Shown here one piece after another: positions 25,067 through 32,975 of a DNA stretch of 64,000 nucleotides; the first letter of the stretch is position 1; each line of letters opens with the position of its first letter. The translations under genes were made by a program, and so were the position numbers. The notes below the pieces were generated by a model. It did no database searches. It was not told where the DNA came from and was given only the letters and a program-made list of their open reading frames with translations. This DNA is from Winogradskyella sp. PG-2 (lineage in GTDB: Bacteria; Bacteroidota; Bacteroidia; Flavobacteriales; Flavobacteriaceae). The stretch is from the NCBI RefSeq assembly GCF_000828715.1, contig NZ_AP014583.1:1858001-1922000 (forward strand), in the 5' to 3' direction.

Positions 25067-26233
25067 ATGAAATTAGAAAACAACATATTAGAGATTCTTC
25101 CCCTTTACGAATATGCTATGGCTATTGGTAAATCTGTAGATTATAAAGAAAGTTGTGATTTATTTCTAAAATTAATTTTAAGACGTAAGAATTTAAATGC
25201 TGCTTGGATTCTCGAAAGAAAAGACAATCAGTTGAGATCCACATACTCTATTCCATTAGGAAAAAAAGTTACTATAGTATCAGATAAGAACATTAACAAA
25301 CTTATAGAAAGCGTAAAAGATCATAAGCTTACTGAGGTAGATGCCAGCATTTCTGAGTTGGTGCCAATAGATATTAATACAGGTTATTTAGCCATATTTA
25401 ATCTAAAAGAGCAAGGATATTTATTTCTATATTCTAAATTAGAAAGACTTAAGCAAAAGGACTTATTACAGTTACAACCAGTAATTAATAAATTTTTAAT
25501 AAGTCTAAAGGCTTGTAAAGCGTTTAAGAGACAACAAATATTATTAAATAATTTAGAGTTGCGTAATCAAGAGTTAAGTGATTATGCACATATGGTTTCT
25601 CACGATTTAAAATCACCATTGCGAAGCATTGATACATTAATAGCATGGCTTAAAGATGATTATATTGATAAGCTCGATGATCAAGGACAACAAAGTCTTA
25701 ATCTCATAAGAAATAGTGTTGAAAAAATGGATACTCTGATTAATGGAATTTTAGAATATTCTACAATCGGTAAAAGTACAATTGAGGTCTATGATGTGGA
25801 TTTAGATAACCTCGTTGACGATATTTTAGACATTATTTATATACCAGATACTATTGAAATTAGAAAAGAAAAATTACCATTAATAAAAGGTGATAAATAT
25901 CGATTACAACAGTTGTTTCAGAACCTAATAAGTAACTCAATAACTTATAATGATAAAGAATATGGTATTGTTGAGATTGGTGTAATAGACAAGAATGATT
26001 TTTGGGAATTTTATATAAAAGATAATGGAAAAGGTATTGAAGAAGTATATTTTAAAAAGATATTTGAGACCTTTCAAAGGTTAGAAAGCAATCAAGATTC
26101 TACAGGTATTGGATTGTCTATTGTAAAGAAAATAGTAGATCTTTATGGTGGTGATATTTGGTTAACTTCTGAATTGAAAAAAGGAACCACATTTTTCTTC
26201 ACCCTAAAAAATAATTATAATGGAACAGCCTAA
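25067..26233 (+). CDS. Histidine kinase, probable FIST partner
   Basis: A 388-residue cytoplasmic kinase. The N-terminal 160 residues look like a small GAF-type input domain (AMAIGKSVDYKESCDLFLKL, then AAWILERKDNQL) but I would not insist on it. The HisKA motif is AHMVSHDLKSPLRSIDT with His179; the ATPase has FQNLISNSITY, DNGKGIEE and STGIGLSIVKKIVDLYGG. The core is about as similar to the kinase encoded at 22288 as recent duplicates are. No membrane segment is present. It overlaps the Hpt gene by 14 nt. By order it is the partner of the FIST protein, and its phosphate can go to the Hpt and then to the LytTR regulator. Confidence 0.9.
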   Translation: MKLENNILEILPLYEYAMAIGKSVDYKESCDLFLKLILRRKNLNAAWILERKDNQLRSTYSIPLGKKVTIVSDKNINKLIESVKDHKLTEVDASISELVPIDINTGYLAIFNLKEQGYLFLYSKLERLKQKDLLQLQPVINKFLISLKACKAFKRQQILLNNLELRNQELSDYAHMVSHDLKSPLRSIDTLIAWLKDDYIDKLDDQGQQSLNLIRNSVEKMDTLINGILEYSTIGKSTIEVYDVDLDNLVDDILDIIYIPDTIEIRKEKLPLIKGDKYRLQQLFQNLISNSITYNDKEYGIVEIGVIDKNDFWEFYIKDNGKGIEEVYFKKIFETFQRLESNQDSTGIGLSIVKKIVDLYGGDIWLTSELKKGTTFFFTLKNNYNGTA

Positions 26234-26537
26234 TCTGTCTTATATAGAGAGTATGTCTGGAGGCGATAAAGCCTTTGAGCAAAAGCTTATAGACATCATA
26301 AAAAAAGAGTTTCCAGAAGAGAAAAAAGTTTATTTTGATAATGTAACAGCAGAAAATTTTAAAGAAGCTGCAGAAAATGTGCATAAACTTAAACATAAAA
26401 TTAGTATTTTAGGGCTTACAAAAAGTTATGACGTTGCCGCTGGTTATGAGTTTAATCTCTTAGATAAGAGTAGCATTGGTAAAGAAGATTTTGAATCTAT
26501 TTTGCAAAGCATGACGGATTTTTTAGAGACCATATAA
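26220..26537 (+). CDS. Hpt domain phosphotransfer protein
   Basis: A 105-residue single-domain histidine phosphotransfer protein, fully helical. The phosphoacceptor is His55 in VHKLKHKIS, which corresponds to HxLKGxS in most Hpt proteins; the Gly is replaced by His59. It overlaps the kinase gene before it and precedes the LytTR regulator by 9 nt. It is positioned to connect both kinases with the receivers of the operon. Hpt proteins also mediate NosP signalling in Pseudomonas, which fits this gene company. Confidence 0.83.
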   Translation: MEQPNLSYIESMSGGDKAFEQKLIDIIKKEFPEEKKVYFDNVTAENFKEAAENVHKLKHKISILGLTKSYDVAAGYEFNLLDKSSIGKEDFESILQSMTDFLETI

Positions 26538-26546
26538 GTTTGTTTT

Positions 26547-27263
26547 ATGAATTGTATTATCATCGATGATGAAGCTACAGCAAGAGTAATTATTAGTCAA
26601 TTGTGCACTAATATAGATAGCCTAAAAGTTTTAGAAGAATTTCCTAATGCAATGCAAGCCATTAAGTATTTAAATCAGAATGTCATTGATTTAATATTTT
26701 TAGATATTCATATGCCTGACTTTACAGGTTTCGATTTTATTGATACTATTAAGAATCCACCTAAAATTATTTTAACAACTTCTGATACAAACTTTGCAAT
26801 TCAGGCATTTGGTTATGATTGTATTGTAGATTATTTAGTAAAGCCTATTACGCCTAAGCGTTTTCAAAAAGCGATTCATAAGGCAGAAGCGATTAAGCCA
26901 AGTATAGAATCATTAAAAGAAAATGTATCTGGCCAAGTAGAGACCAGTTCTGGTAATGATTTATATGTTAATATAGATAGGCGATTAATTAAAATAGATA
27001 TACCAAGTATTTATTTAGTTGAGGCCAAAGGAGACTACATTCAAATTAAAACTGAGGATAAAAACTATACTGTACACTCAACACTTAAGAAAATTGAGGA
27101 TAAACTACCGGACAGCTTATTTTTAAAAATACACCGTTCATACATTATCAATGTCGATAAAATTATTGATATAGAAGACAATAGTGTATTGATAAAGAAA
27201 GATGTAATTCCTGTAAGTCGTTCTAATAGACCAGAATTAATGAAACGTCTTAATTTATTGTAA
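26547..27263 (+). CDS. LytTR-family response regulator
   Basis: A 238-residue response regulator of the LytR/AlgR class. The receiver (about 1-120) has Asp7-Asp8, phosphoacceptor Asp53 in IFLDIHMPD, and the conserved KPI. The LytTR DNA-binding domain (about 140-238) shows IYLVEAKGDYIQIKT, then FLKIHRSYIINVDKI and VIPVSRSNR. LytTR regulators bind tandem direct repeats of about 9 bp spaced 12-13 bp, which gives a 21-22-bp period. Sites of that period lie upstream of its own operon, right after it (two small RNAs), and before the exopolysaccharide and LruC genes, so it is the best candidate for the common regulator. It is the last gene of the operon. Confidence 0.93.
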   Translation: MNCIIIDDEATARVIISQLCTNIDSLKVLEEFPNAMQAIKYLNQNVIDLIFLDIHMPDFTGFDFIDTIKNPPKIILTTSDTNFAIQAFGYDCIVDYLVKPITPKRFQKAIHKAEAIKPSIESLKENVSGQVETSSGNDLYVNIDRRLIKIDIPSIYLVEAKGDYIQIKTEDKNYTVHSTLKKIEDKLPDSLFLKIHRSYIINVDKIIDIEDNSVLIKKDVIPVSRSNRPELMKRLNLL

Positions 27264-27293
27264 ACTATTCAAAGAAACATATTAGTCTCCTAA

Positions 27294-27354
27294 CTACATG
27301 TTACGTTCATTCGACGAAAAATAATAAATTACCTTTGAATTAACTATATTTTTG
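27294..27354 (+). promoter_or_regulatory. 21-bp box promoter of predicted sRNA 1
   Basis: CTACATGT (box at 27294) and CGAAAAAT (27315) are 21 bp apart, and TATTTTTG (27347-27354), a full TAnnTTTG match, begins 32 bp after the second box. The predicted start near 27361 leads into a short transcript with a strong terminator. Confidence 0.7.
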
Positions 27355-27360
27355 AAGTAA

Positions 27361-27430
27361 TAATCATATGTAATGGTTTTTAAAATTGATAGCTAATTTT
27401 AGGGCAAAAGATTTATCTTTTGCCTTTTTT
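27361..27430 (+). ncRNA. Predicted small RNA 1 downstream of the LytTR gene
   Basis: A predicted transcript of about 70 nt from the box promoter at 27347-27354. It ends in a perfect 9-bp hairpin, GGCAAAAGA (27403-27411) with TCTTTTGCC (27416-27424), followed by six T. The only ATG-led frames are trivially short, so it is non-coding. The same terminator stem GGCAAAAGA recurs in the second unit 357 bp later. By layout, two adjacent response-regulator-controlled small RNAs resemble the Qrr-type logic of Vibrio, but there is no sequence relation. Confidence 0.6.
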
Positions 27431-27588
27431 GTTAAATGTAGTTATGTAACAATAGATGTATTTACTATTTGACGTCATAATAAAGTTAACTCACTTTTAT
27501 TAAGACTTATCCATTGAATTTTATGGTTTAAGTATATTTTCCGAATTACTTTATCTAGCAGTTAATTCTGCACCGAACGATATATGAA

Positions 27589-27691
27589 TTTACACTTTAA
27601 ACCATTCGACGACAGTAATTAGTTATCCAACGTCTTATTACTTTATTTTAACGAATAAAAATTAAATCGTTTTTAATTAATGATAAATTTG
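27589..27691 (+). promoter_or_regulatory. Four-box 21-bp array and promoter of predicted sRNA 2
   Basis: Boxes begin near 27589 (TTTACACTT, one base off phase), 27610 (CGACAG), 27631 (CGTCTTAT) and 27652 (CGAATAAA), i.e. 21-bp steps. TAAATTTG (27684-27691), a full TAnnTTTG match, begins 32 bp after the last box. It is the longest array in the window and would give cooperative loading of a direct-repeat binding protein. Confidence 0.62.
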
Positions 27692-27697
27692 AAAGAT

Positions 27698-27787
27698 CAA
27701 GGTGGTGTAAAATTAAATTAGGTTAATATAAATGACGTACCCTTAATTAATACTAGAAAGGCAAAAGAGAAATCTTTTGTCTTTTTT
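27698..27787 (+). ncRNA. Predicted small RNA 2
   Basis: A predicted transcript of about 90 nt from the promoter at 27684-27691. It ends in the hairpin GGCAAAAGA (27760-27768), loop GAAA, TCTTTTGTC (27773-27781, one G-T pair), then T6. The stem is nearly the same as that of small RNA 1, while the bodies share only short stretches. The one ATG inside opens a four-codon frame. The terminator and promoter are both good; the RNA itself needs transcript data. Confidence 0.6.
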
Positions 27788-27946
27788 ATTTCTAAAACCA
27801 TCCAATTAGGACATAATTTAAAGTGACTCATAATTGCGCATTTAAAATACGAATTAGTAATTTTTAATTAGAATGCTACATTAAAATCTAAATACTAATT
27901 GAATTCAAATGCTTAAATAACTTGACTCAGGTTAAGCTTACTTAAA

Positions 27947-28029
27947 CTATGAATATTTTCATTTCGACTATACTGAATGTCTATCCGACGAAAAAAATAA
28001 AAATATAGTCAACTCTGAAAGTAAATTTG
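27947..28029 (+). promoter_or_regulatory. 21-bp box promoter of the receiver/sugar transferase unit
   Basis: CTATGAAT (27947), CTATACTG (27968) and CGAAAAAA (27989) follow at 21-bp steps, and TAAATTTG (28022-28029), a perfect TAnnTTTG, begins exactly 33 bp after the last box. The start codon of the receiver gene is 54 bp further on. Confidence 0.72.
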
Positions 28030-28082
28030 TAACATAAATTAACTATTAACAATAGGTCTAAAAGAATAATTAAAAAAATATA

Positions 28083-28469
28083 ATGAAAAAAAAGATATTA
28101 GTAATTGATGATGAGTTAACAATGACAACTATGCTTGAGTTTTTTTTATCAAATAAATATGAAGTAAAAGCTGTTAACTCAGGTGAAGAAGCAGAAGCTT
28201 GGCTCGAAAAAAAAATACCTGATTTAATAATCAGTGATATTCAAATGAGCGAGATGGACGGTTTTACACTTTTACAAAACATAAGATTAAGAGGCTATAC
28301 CAAGCATACACCAATCATTATGCTTTCAGGTAAACCAGAAAGTAAAGAGCGTATAAAATCCTACAGACTAGGTGCGCAGGATTATTTAACAAAACCATTC
28401 AACCCAGAAGAACTGGATGAAGTGGTTAAGAAGAATTTATACCCAATTCATTATAGTAACGTCTGGTAA
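28083..28469 (+). CDS. Single-domain response regulator at the head of the EPS locus
   Basis: A 128-residue stand-alone receiver. Asp9-Asp10, phosphoacceptor Asp52 in IISDIQMSE, Ser in IIMLSG and Lys in YLTKPFN are present, so it should accept phosphate. There is no output domain. It is followed 28 bp later by a sugar transferase that itself carries a degenerate receiver, so it may signal by heterodimer contact with that protein and tie polymer initiation to the upstream phosphorelay. That link is inferred from gene order and the shared fold. Confidence 0.88.
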   Translation: MKKKILVIDDELTMTTMLEFFLSNKYEVKAVNSGEEAEAWLEKKIPDLIISDIQMSEMDGFTLLQNIRLRGYTKHTPIIMLSGKPESKERIKSYRLGAQDYLTKPFNPEELDEVVKKNLYPIHYSNVW

Positions 28470-28497
28470 TTAAGAAATTAAAAAAATTTTTTGAACA

Positions 28498-29679
28498 ATG
28501 AAAATACTATATATAGGCAGTTATACTCAAGATATACAAAGAATCAAAGAAGAGACTGAAACTTTAGTGATTCAATGTAGTAATGGCTTAAAAGCCATAG
28601 AGATTTTAAATACTCATGATGATATTTTGGCTATAATCTGTGAGTATAATTTACCTGAAAATAATGGGATAAACTTTTATAAGAAGCTTTTAAATGAAGA
28701 AATCTTATCAAAGAGACCATTCATTTTACTAGTTGAAGAGCATAATAATAGAATCTACAAGGAGGCATACAATAGTGGAATTGACGATTACTTTGTTGCT
28801 AATTCTACAAAAACAGAGCAAATTTTGATTAGAGCGAAACAATTATCTCATCGTTGTAAAGGTTTAAATTCAGCTAGTTCTGTTCAACCTGTAAAATATA
28901 AGTTCCCATTAACAAAGAGAGTTTTTGATGTTGTTATTGCTTCAATAATTTTATTATTGCTTTCGCCATTATTATTGATTACAATTATTGCTATCAGAAT
29001 AGAGTCAAAAGGGAAGGTGTATTATATATCAAAACGCGTCGGCAGGAAAACGTTTGATTTTTATAAACTAAGATCAATGCGATCAGGATCAGATAAGCTC
29101 TTAAGTCAACTTGCTAAAGAGAAAAACCAATACAATAAGTCTGAAACCCAAACTAAAGTTAATTTAGAAGAAAAATGTCCTAGATGCGCTAAGCTACCAG
29201 CTGGGTATCATTGCTCTGCTGTAAAATATAATGAATTAGATAAGGTTTGTGATTATTGGCATACACACCAAAAACAAAAACAACAAAACAATAATTCAAG
29301 CTTTATCAAGATTATTGATGATCCTAGGATTACAAGATTAGGTAAAATAATTAGGAATACGAGTATTGATGAATTACCTCAACTCATAAATGTTATAAAA
29401 GGGGATATGTCTCTAGTAGGTAATAGACCACTGCCAGTATATGAGGCAGAGTTACTGACTCAAGATCAAAAGTCTAAACGTTTTTTAGCACCAGCAGGAA
29501 TTACGGGGCTTTGGCAAGTAGAATTACGTGGAAAAGGAGGGGATATGTCTGAAGATGAACGTATATCTTTAGATAATCGTTATGCAGATTATTTTGCAGG
29601 TGACAACTACTCACTATGGTTAGACTTAAAGATTCTTTTTAGAACAGTTCCAGCATTATTTCAAAAAAGTACAGTATAA
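28498..29679 (+). CDS. Degenerate receiver fused to a sugar transferase
   Basis: A 393-residue two-part protein. Residues 1-120 fold like a receiver but the phosphoacceptor Asp is Glu in IICEYNLPENNG and the conserved Lys is lost (YFVANS), so it cannot be phosphorylated normally. Residues 140-393 form a bacterial sugar transferase (WcaJ/WbaP class) that starts the repeat unit by moving a sugar-phosphate to undecaprenyl phosphate. It has one strong hydrophobic hairpin (about 142-168), then YYISKRVGRKTFDFYKLRSM, TSIDELPQLINVIKGDMSLV and GITGLWQVE. A Cys-containing insert (CPRCAKLPAGYHCSA, then VCDYW) interrupts the catalytic domain, as in related flavobacterial enzymes. A terminator follows. 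It probably sets EPS initiation. Confidence 0.9.
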   Translation: MKILYIGSYTQDIQRIKEETETLVIQCSNGLKAIEILNTHDDILAIICEYNLPENNGINFYKKLLNEEILSKRPFILLVEEHNNRIYKEAYNSGIDDYFVANSTKTEQILIRAKQLSHRCKGLNSASSVQPVKYKFPLTKRVFDVVIASIILLLLSPLLLITIIAIRIESKGKVYYISKRVGRKTFDFYKLRSMRSGSDKLLSQLAKEKNQYNKSETQTKVNLEEKCPRCAKLPAGYHCSAVKYNELDKVCDYWHTHQKQKQQNNNSSFIKIIDDPRITRLGKIIRNTSIDELPQLINVIKGDMSLVGNRPLPVYEAELLTQDQKSKRFLAPAGITGLWQVELRGKGGDMSEDERISLDNRYADYFAGDNYSLWLDLKILFRTVPALFQKSTV

Positions 29680-29701
29680 TTTTTTTCAAAGTTACTTTTA
29701 G

Positions 29702-29738
29702 CTGCTATTTCATTTTGTTTAAATAGCGGTTTTTTTTA
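29702..29738 (+). terminator. Terminator after the sugar transferase gene
   Basis: CTGCTATTT (29702-29710) pairs with AAATAGCGG (29721-29729, one G-T pair), followed by eight T. It separates the initiation unit from the tolC-wzc-wzx operon. Confidence 0.75.
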
Positions 29739-29775
29739 TTTCTCTTCATTTTGCAGGACTGTAAAAATGTTTAAT

Positions 29776-29858
29776 CAACAGGTACGTTTAATTCATCTAC
29801 ACTTAGCGTTCATCCATCGAAATATAACAGAATTTACTCTAGTGACATTGTAAGTTTG
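29776..29858 (+). promoter_or_regulatory. 21-bp box promoter of the tolC-wzc-wzx operon
   Basis: CTACACTT (box at 29797) and CGAAATAT (29818) are 21 bp apart; a weaker TCAA element sits a further 21 bp upstream (29776). TAAGTTTG (29851-29858), a perfect TAnnTTTG, begins exactly 33 bp after the second box. The boxes and the spacing are the same as before the wzy operon. Confidence 0.75.
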
Positions 29859-29896
29859 TTTTGAAGAAATACAATAACAGATAAATATTTTGAGCT

Positions 29897-30631
29897 ATGA
29901 CATATATTTCAAAAACTTTATTAAGCTTAATATTATTTGCGCTATTAAACGCTGTTGCTTACGCTCAAGATACAATAGTAGATAGTAAAAAGCCAGAATC
30001 TTTTAAACTATTAATACCAATGCTTAATGTTCTTATAGATTCGGCTTTAACAAACAACGGAATGCTTGGTTACAGGAAAAATGAAATTGAAGTGAAGAAA
30101 GCTAATCTTAAAGCAAAGCGCAGAAATTGGACAAGAAATTTTGGAATCCAAGCAGATACTAGGTATGGTACCTTTGACAATTTTTCTAATAATATTAGTG
30201 GTCCCAATACGGTAACTTTAGCAAGTACAACTACACAAACTAACTATGGTGTAGGCTTATACTTAAAAATTCCCGTATTTGATATTTTCAATAGAAAGTC
30301 TGATATAAAACAAGCAAAGGCTGAAATATCTCAAGCCGAAAGCTTGGTGGAATTTCAAGAATATGAAATTAGAGAAACAGTAATTAGATATTACGAAGAT
30401 TTAGTTCTAAAGGAAAACTTGCTCGAAATTCAAGCCACCAACCTCAGTGATGCTAAGGTAAATAATGAAATGGCAAAAAAGGAGTTTACTAATGGGCAAA
30501 TGGAAATATACGAGTACATAAGAATATCAGATATCACAGCTGGTGTAGCAACAGAATTTGAAAAAGCAAAGTCAAACTTACTTTTGGCGAAAAAGCTATT
30601 GGAGAATTACACGGGTGTGAAAATCAATTAA
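29897..30631 (+). CDS. TolC-family outer-membrane protein (short form)
   Basis: A 244-residue protein, about half the length of a full TolC. A signal peptide (to about AYAQD, residue 24) is followed by one outer-membrane-efflux repeat: a short beta section (YGTFDNFSNNISG, then TNYGVGLYLKIPVFD) and long helices with AEISQAESLVEFQEYEIRETV. Short TolC-like proteins of this size occur in flavobacterial polysaccharide loci and may work as a trimer or hexamer channel partner. It is the first gene of the tolC-wzc-wzx operon, 18 bp before the wzc-like gene. I see no frameshift that would explain the length. Confidence 0.83.
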   Translation: MTYISKTLLSLILFALLNAVAYAQDTIVDSKKPESFKLLIPMLNVLIDSALTNNGMLGYRKNEIEVKKANLKAKRRNWTRNFGIQADTRYGTFDNFSNNISGPNTVTLASTTTQTNYGVGLYLKIPVFDIFNRKSDIKQAKAEISQAESLVEFQEYEIRETVIRYYEDLVLKENLLEIQATNLSDAKVNNEMAKKEFTNGQMEIYEYIRISDITAGVATEFEKAKSNLLLAKKLLENYTGVKIN

Positions 30632-30649
30632 TTTTATAAGCAAAAAACA

Positions 30650-32974
30650 ATGAAACCTATTGATCTAATAAAACTGATATTAAAGCATAAGACGATTCTT
30701 ATAGTAATGCCATTGATTTTTGGGGTATTAGCAGTGTCGATTACACTAAACCCAAAGAGAAGCTACTATTCCGATACCATGCTGTATACAGGCATAGCTT
30801 CGGGATCCTCCATAGAAATGGATAAAACGTTTAATTATCTAGCAGCTAATAATGCATTTGATAACCTTATTAACATCATTAAATCTAGAGACACGCAAGA
30901 AGAAGTTGCAATAAGATTATTAAGTCTACACTTGTCCTTAAAAGAGGCAAATCATAAGTTTATTTCAGAAGAAGCATATGAAGAACTACAGGCAATTCTT
31001 CCAGAAGATATTAAAAGCCATTTGTCCAATCAGATAAAACTTGAACAAGACGGCAATTTAAACTATGAAGCTACAGTGGCATACCTAACAGAAGTAATGC
31101 ATAATGATAATTCTAATTTTGTGTATTCACTACTTAGTTTTCACCATAGATACTATTCTATTGAGGCAATTTCAAAAGTAAAAATAGAACGTATTTCTTC
31201 AAGTGATTTGGTAAAATTGAGTTATGAGGCAGATGATCCTGGAATTTGCCAACAAACACTAAAAATCTATATAGAGGTCTGCACCAAGATGTATAAGAAC
31301 CTTAAAGAAAATGGTTCTGATGCTGTTGTAAAATACTTCGAAGAACAACTGATGTTGTCCGAAACGAAATTGAAGGCTATCGAGCAGAAGATGCTGAAAT
31401 TCAATCAGGATAATAACATTATAAATTACTATGAGCAAAGTAAAGCGGTTGCTATAGTAAAAGAAGACATGGAAGTGGTCTATAAAAGAAACATGGCTCA
31501 ATTAGCGGGTTCACAGGCTTCAATAAAACGTTTGGAGGAAAAATTGGCAATACAGGAACTTATTCAAGAAAAGAATAATGCTATTGTAGAAAGCAAAAAG
31601 CAATTGGGGGATCTGAACTATAAAATAGGTATGTATTCGGCTAAATCTAATGGAGATGAGCGTTCTATTCAAAACATAGAACAATTAAAAAAGCAGGTTC
31701 AAGCCCTTCAGAAAGAAATAAAAACTAATGTGGACGAGCTGTATTCGTTTCAAAATTCAACAGATGGTGTACCTATTAAAAAAGTATTGCCAGACTGGGT
31801 GGATAAAGTTGTTGAGACCGCAGACTTAAAAGCTAAGCTCTCGGTTATGGATACGCAGAATAAAGCCATAGAAAAACAATTTGCAACATATGCTCCAGCT
31901 GGTGCTAATTTAAAGCGAATAGAACGAGAAATAGAGGTAGTAGAACAAGAATATCTTGACATTTTACATGGTCTAAATCTAGCTAAGCTTAAGTTTCAAG
32001 ATACACAACTGTCCAGTAATTTAACTGCTGTAGATCCGCCGTTTTATCCATTGAAGCCTATTCCTTCTAAACGAAAAATTATCATCGTTGCAATTGTACT
32101 AATTACTGGTGTTATTATCCTTGCATGCATTTTACTTATGGAAATATTTGACGATACATTAAAAAATGAAGAAAAAGCAAAAGAGATTTTAGAAATTCCA
32201 TCTATGGGAATGATTCCTAAGCTTTTCAGAGCAAAGCCACATTTAGATTTAGTAAGAATGCAAGATCGTTTGATGGAGTTTATAATGCAGGATTTTAATA
32301 GAATATTCAAAGAGACGAGCATTACGAAGACACCTAAAATAATTACAATTTTTAGTACAAGAAATAATGAAGGTAAAAGCGTTATTGCTTCTAATATTGC
32401 TAAAAAATTAAAAGCGTCAGGAGATTCCGTTATGGTGTTAAACCACTCGAATGAAGATAGGTCTAAGACTAGTGTTTCTAGATCGGCCTGGTTATATAAA
32501 TTCTTTGGTTATCAAGATCCAAGAATAGATTGTAACCATCCGTTCTTGTCTTCTGCAAATGATAATTTAAGTACCTCTGAATACAAAATATATAATGTGG
32601 ACGAAGCTTATAAAGGAATTACGGATTATCAAGAATTTATGGTCAATGTGTCAGAAAATAACATTCGTAGCTTAGACCATATTTTAATCGAATTGCCAAA
32701 TTTACTAGAGTTTAGCTACCCTTCAGAATTAATAGCAAATTCTGATTTAGTATTAATGGTTTGTCGTTCTAATAGATTATGGTCTAAGGCAGATAATAAC
32801 ATTCTGGATAATTTAAAAGCAATTGCGGGCGAAAAATTACAGTTTATTATTAACGGTGTTGAGATTAAGGAAGTGGAGACTGTTTTGGGTGAGTTGCCAA
32901 AGAAGCGTTCTAAGACTAGAATTAGATTAAAGAACATGTTCCGTTTTCAGTTCTACTCGAGTAGTCATATTTAA
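30650..32974 (+). CDS. Wzc/GumC-like polysaccharide co-polymerase
   Basis: A 774-residue inner-membrane protein that regulates length and export of the polymer. It has a membrane segment at about residues 13-33, a large periplasmic part with a long coiled coil (about 225-430), a second membrane segment (about 475-497) and a cytoplasmic ATPase-like domain. That domain resembles a BY-kinase but is degraded: Walker A is STRNNEGKS, Walker A' has no acidic pair (VLNHSNEDRS), and Walker B reads HILIELPNL. The C-terminus has no tyrosine cluster. It therefore probably lacks tyrosine kinase activity and works as a structural co-polymerase. It is between the tolC and wzx genes. Confidence 0.88.
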   Translation: MKPIDLIKLILKHKTILIVMPLIFGVLAVSITLNPKRSYYSDTMLYTGIASGSSIEMDKTFNYLAANNAFDNLINIIKSRDTQEEVAIRLLSLHLSLKEANHKFISEEAYEELQAILPEDIKSHLSNQIKLEQDGNLNYEATVAYLTEVMHNDNSNFVYSLLSFHHRYYSIEAISKVKIERISSSDLVKLSYEADDPGICQQTLKIYIEVCTKMYKNLKENGSDAVVKYFEEQLMLSETKLKAIEQKMLKFNQDNNIINYYEQSKAVAIVKEDMEVVYKRNMAQLAGSQASIKRLEEKLAIQELIQEKNNAIVESKKQLGDLNYKIGMYSAKSNGDERSIQNIEQLKKQVQALQKEIKTNVDELYSFQNSTDGVPIKKVLPDWVDKVVETADLKAKLSVMDTQNKAIEKQFATYAPAGANLKRIEREIEVVEQEYLDILHGLNLAKLKFQDTQLSSNLTAVDPPFYPLKPIPSKRKIIIVAIVLITGVIILACILLMEIFDDTLKNEEKAKEILEIPSMGMIPKLFRAKPHLDLVRMQDRLMEFIMQDFNRIFKETSITKTPKIITIFSTRNNEGKSVIASNIAKKLKASGDSVMVLNHSNEDRSKTSVSRSAWLYKFFGYQDPRIDCNHPFLSSANDNLSTSEYKIYNVDEAYKGITDYQEFMVNVSENNIRSLDHILIELPNLLEFSYPSELIANSDLVLMVCRSNRLWSKADNNILDNLKAIAGEKLQFIINGVEIKEVETVLGELPKKRSKTRIRLKNMFRFQFYSSSHI

Positions 32975-32975
32975 G

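Larger units (their letters stand above)
27264..28082. other. 819-bp non-coding region with two sRNA units
   Basis: No ORF is supported here. Going left to right it contains: a two-box 21-bp site with a TAnnTTTG promoter (27294-27354) and a terminator-ended transcript (27361-27430); a four-box array with a second TAnnTTTG promoter (27589-27691) and a second terminator-ended transcript (27698-27787); and the box promoter of the next gene (27947-28029). Stretches 27431-27588 and 27788-27946 show nothing recognisable. Confidence 0.75.

Noticed and set aside
29897..30631. Short TolC gene as a truncated pseudogene
   Set aside because: The frame is intact from signal peptide to stop, no TolC-like sequence follows in another frame, and the next gene starts 18 bp later as in an ordinary operon.
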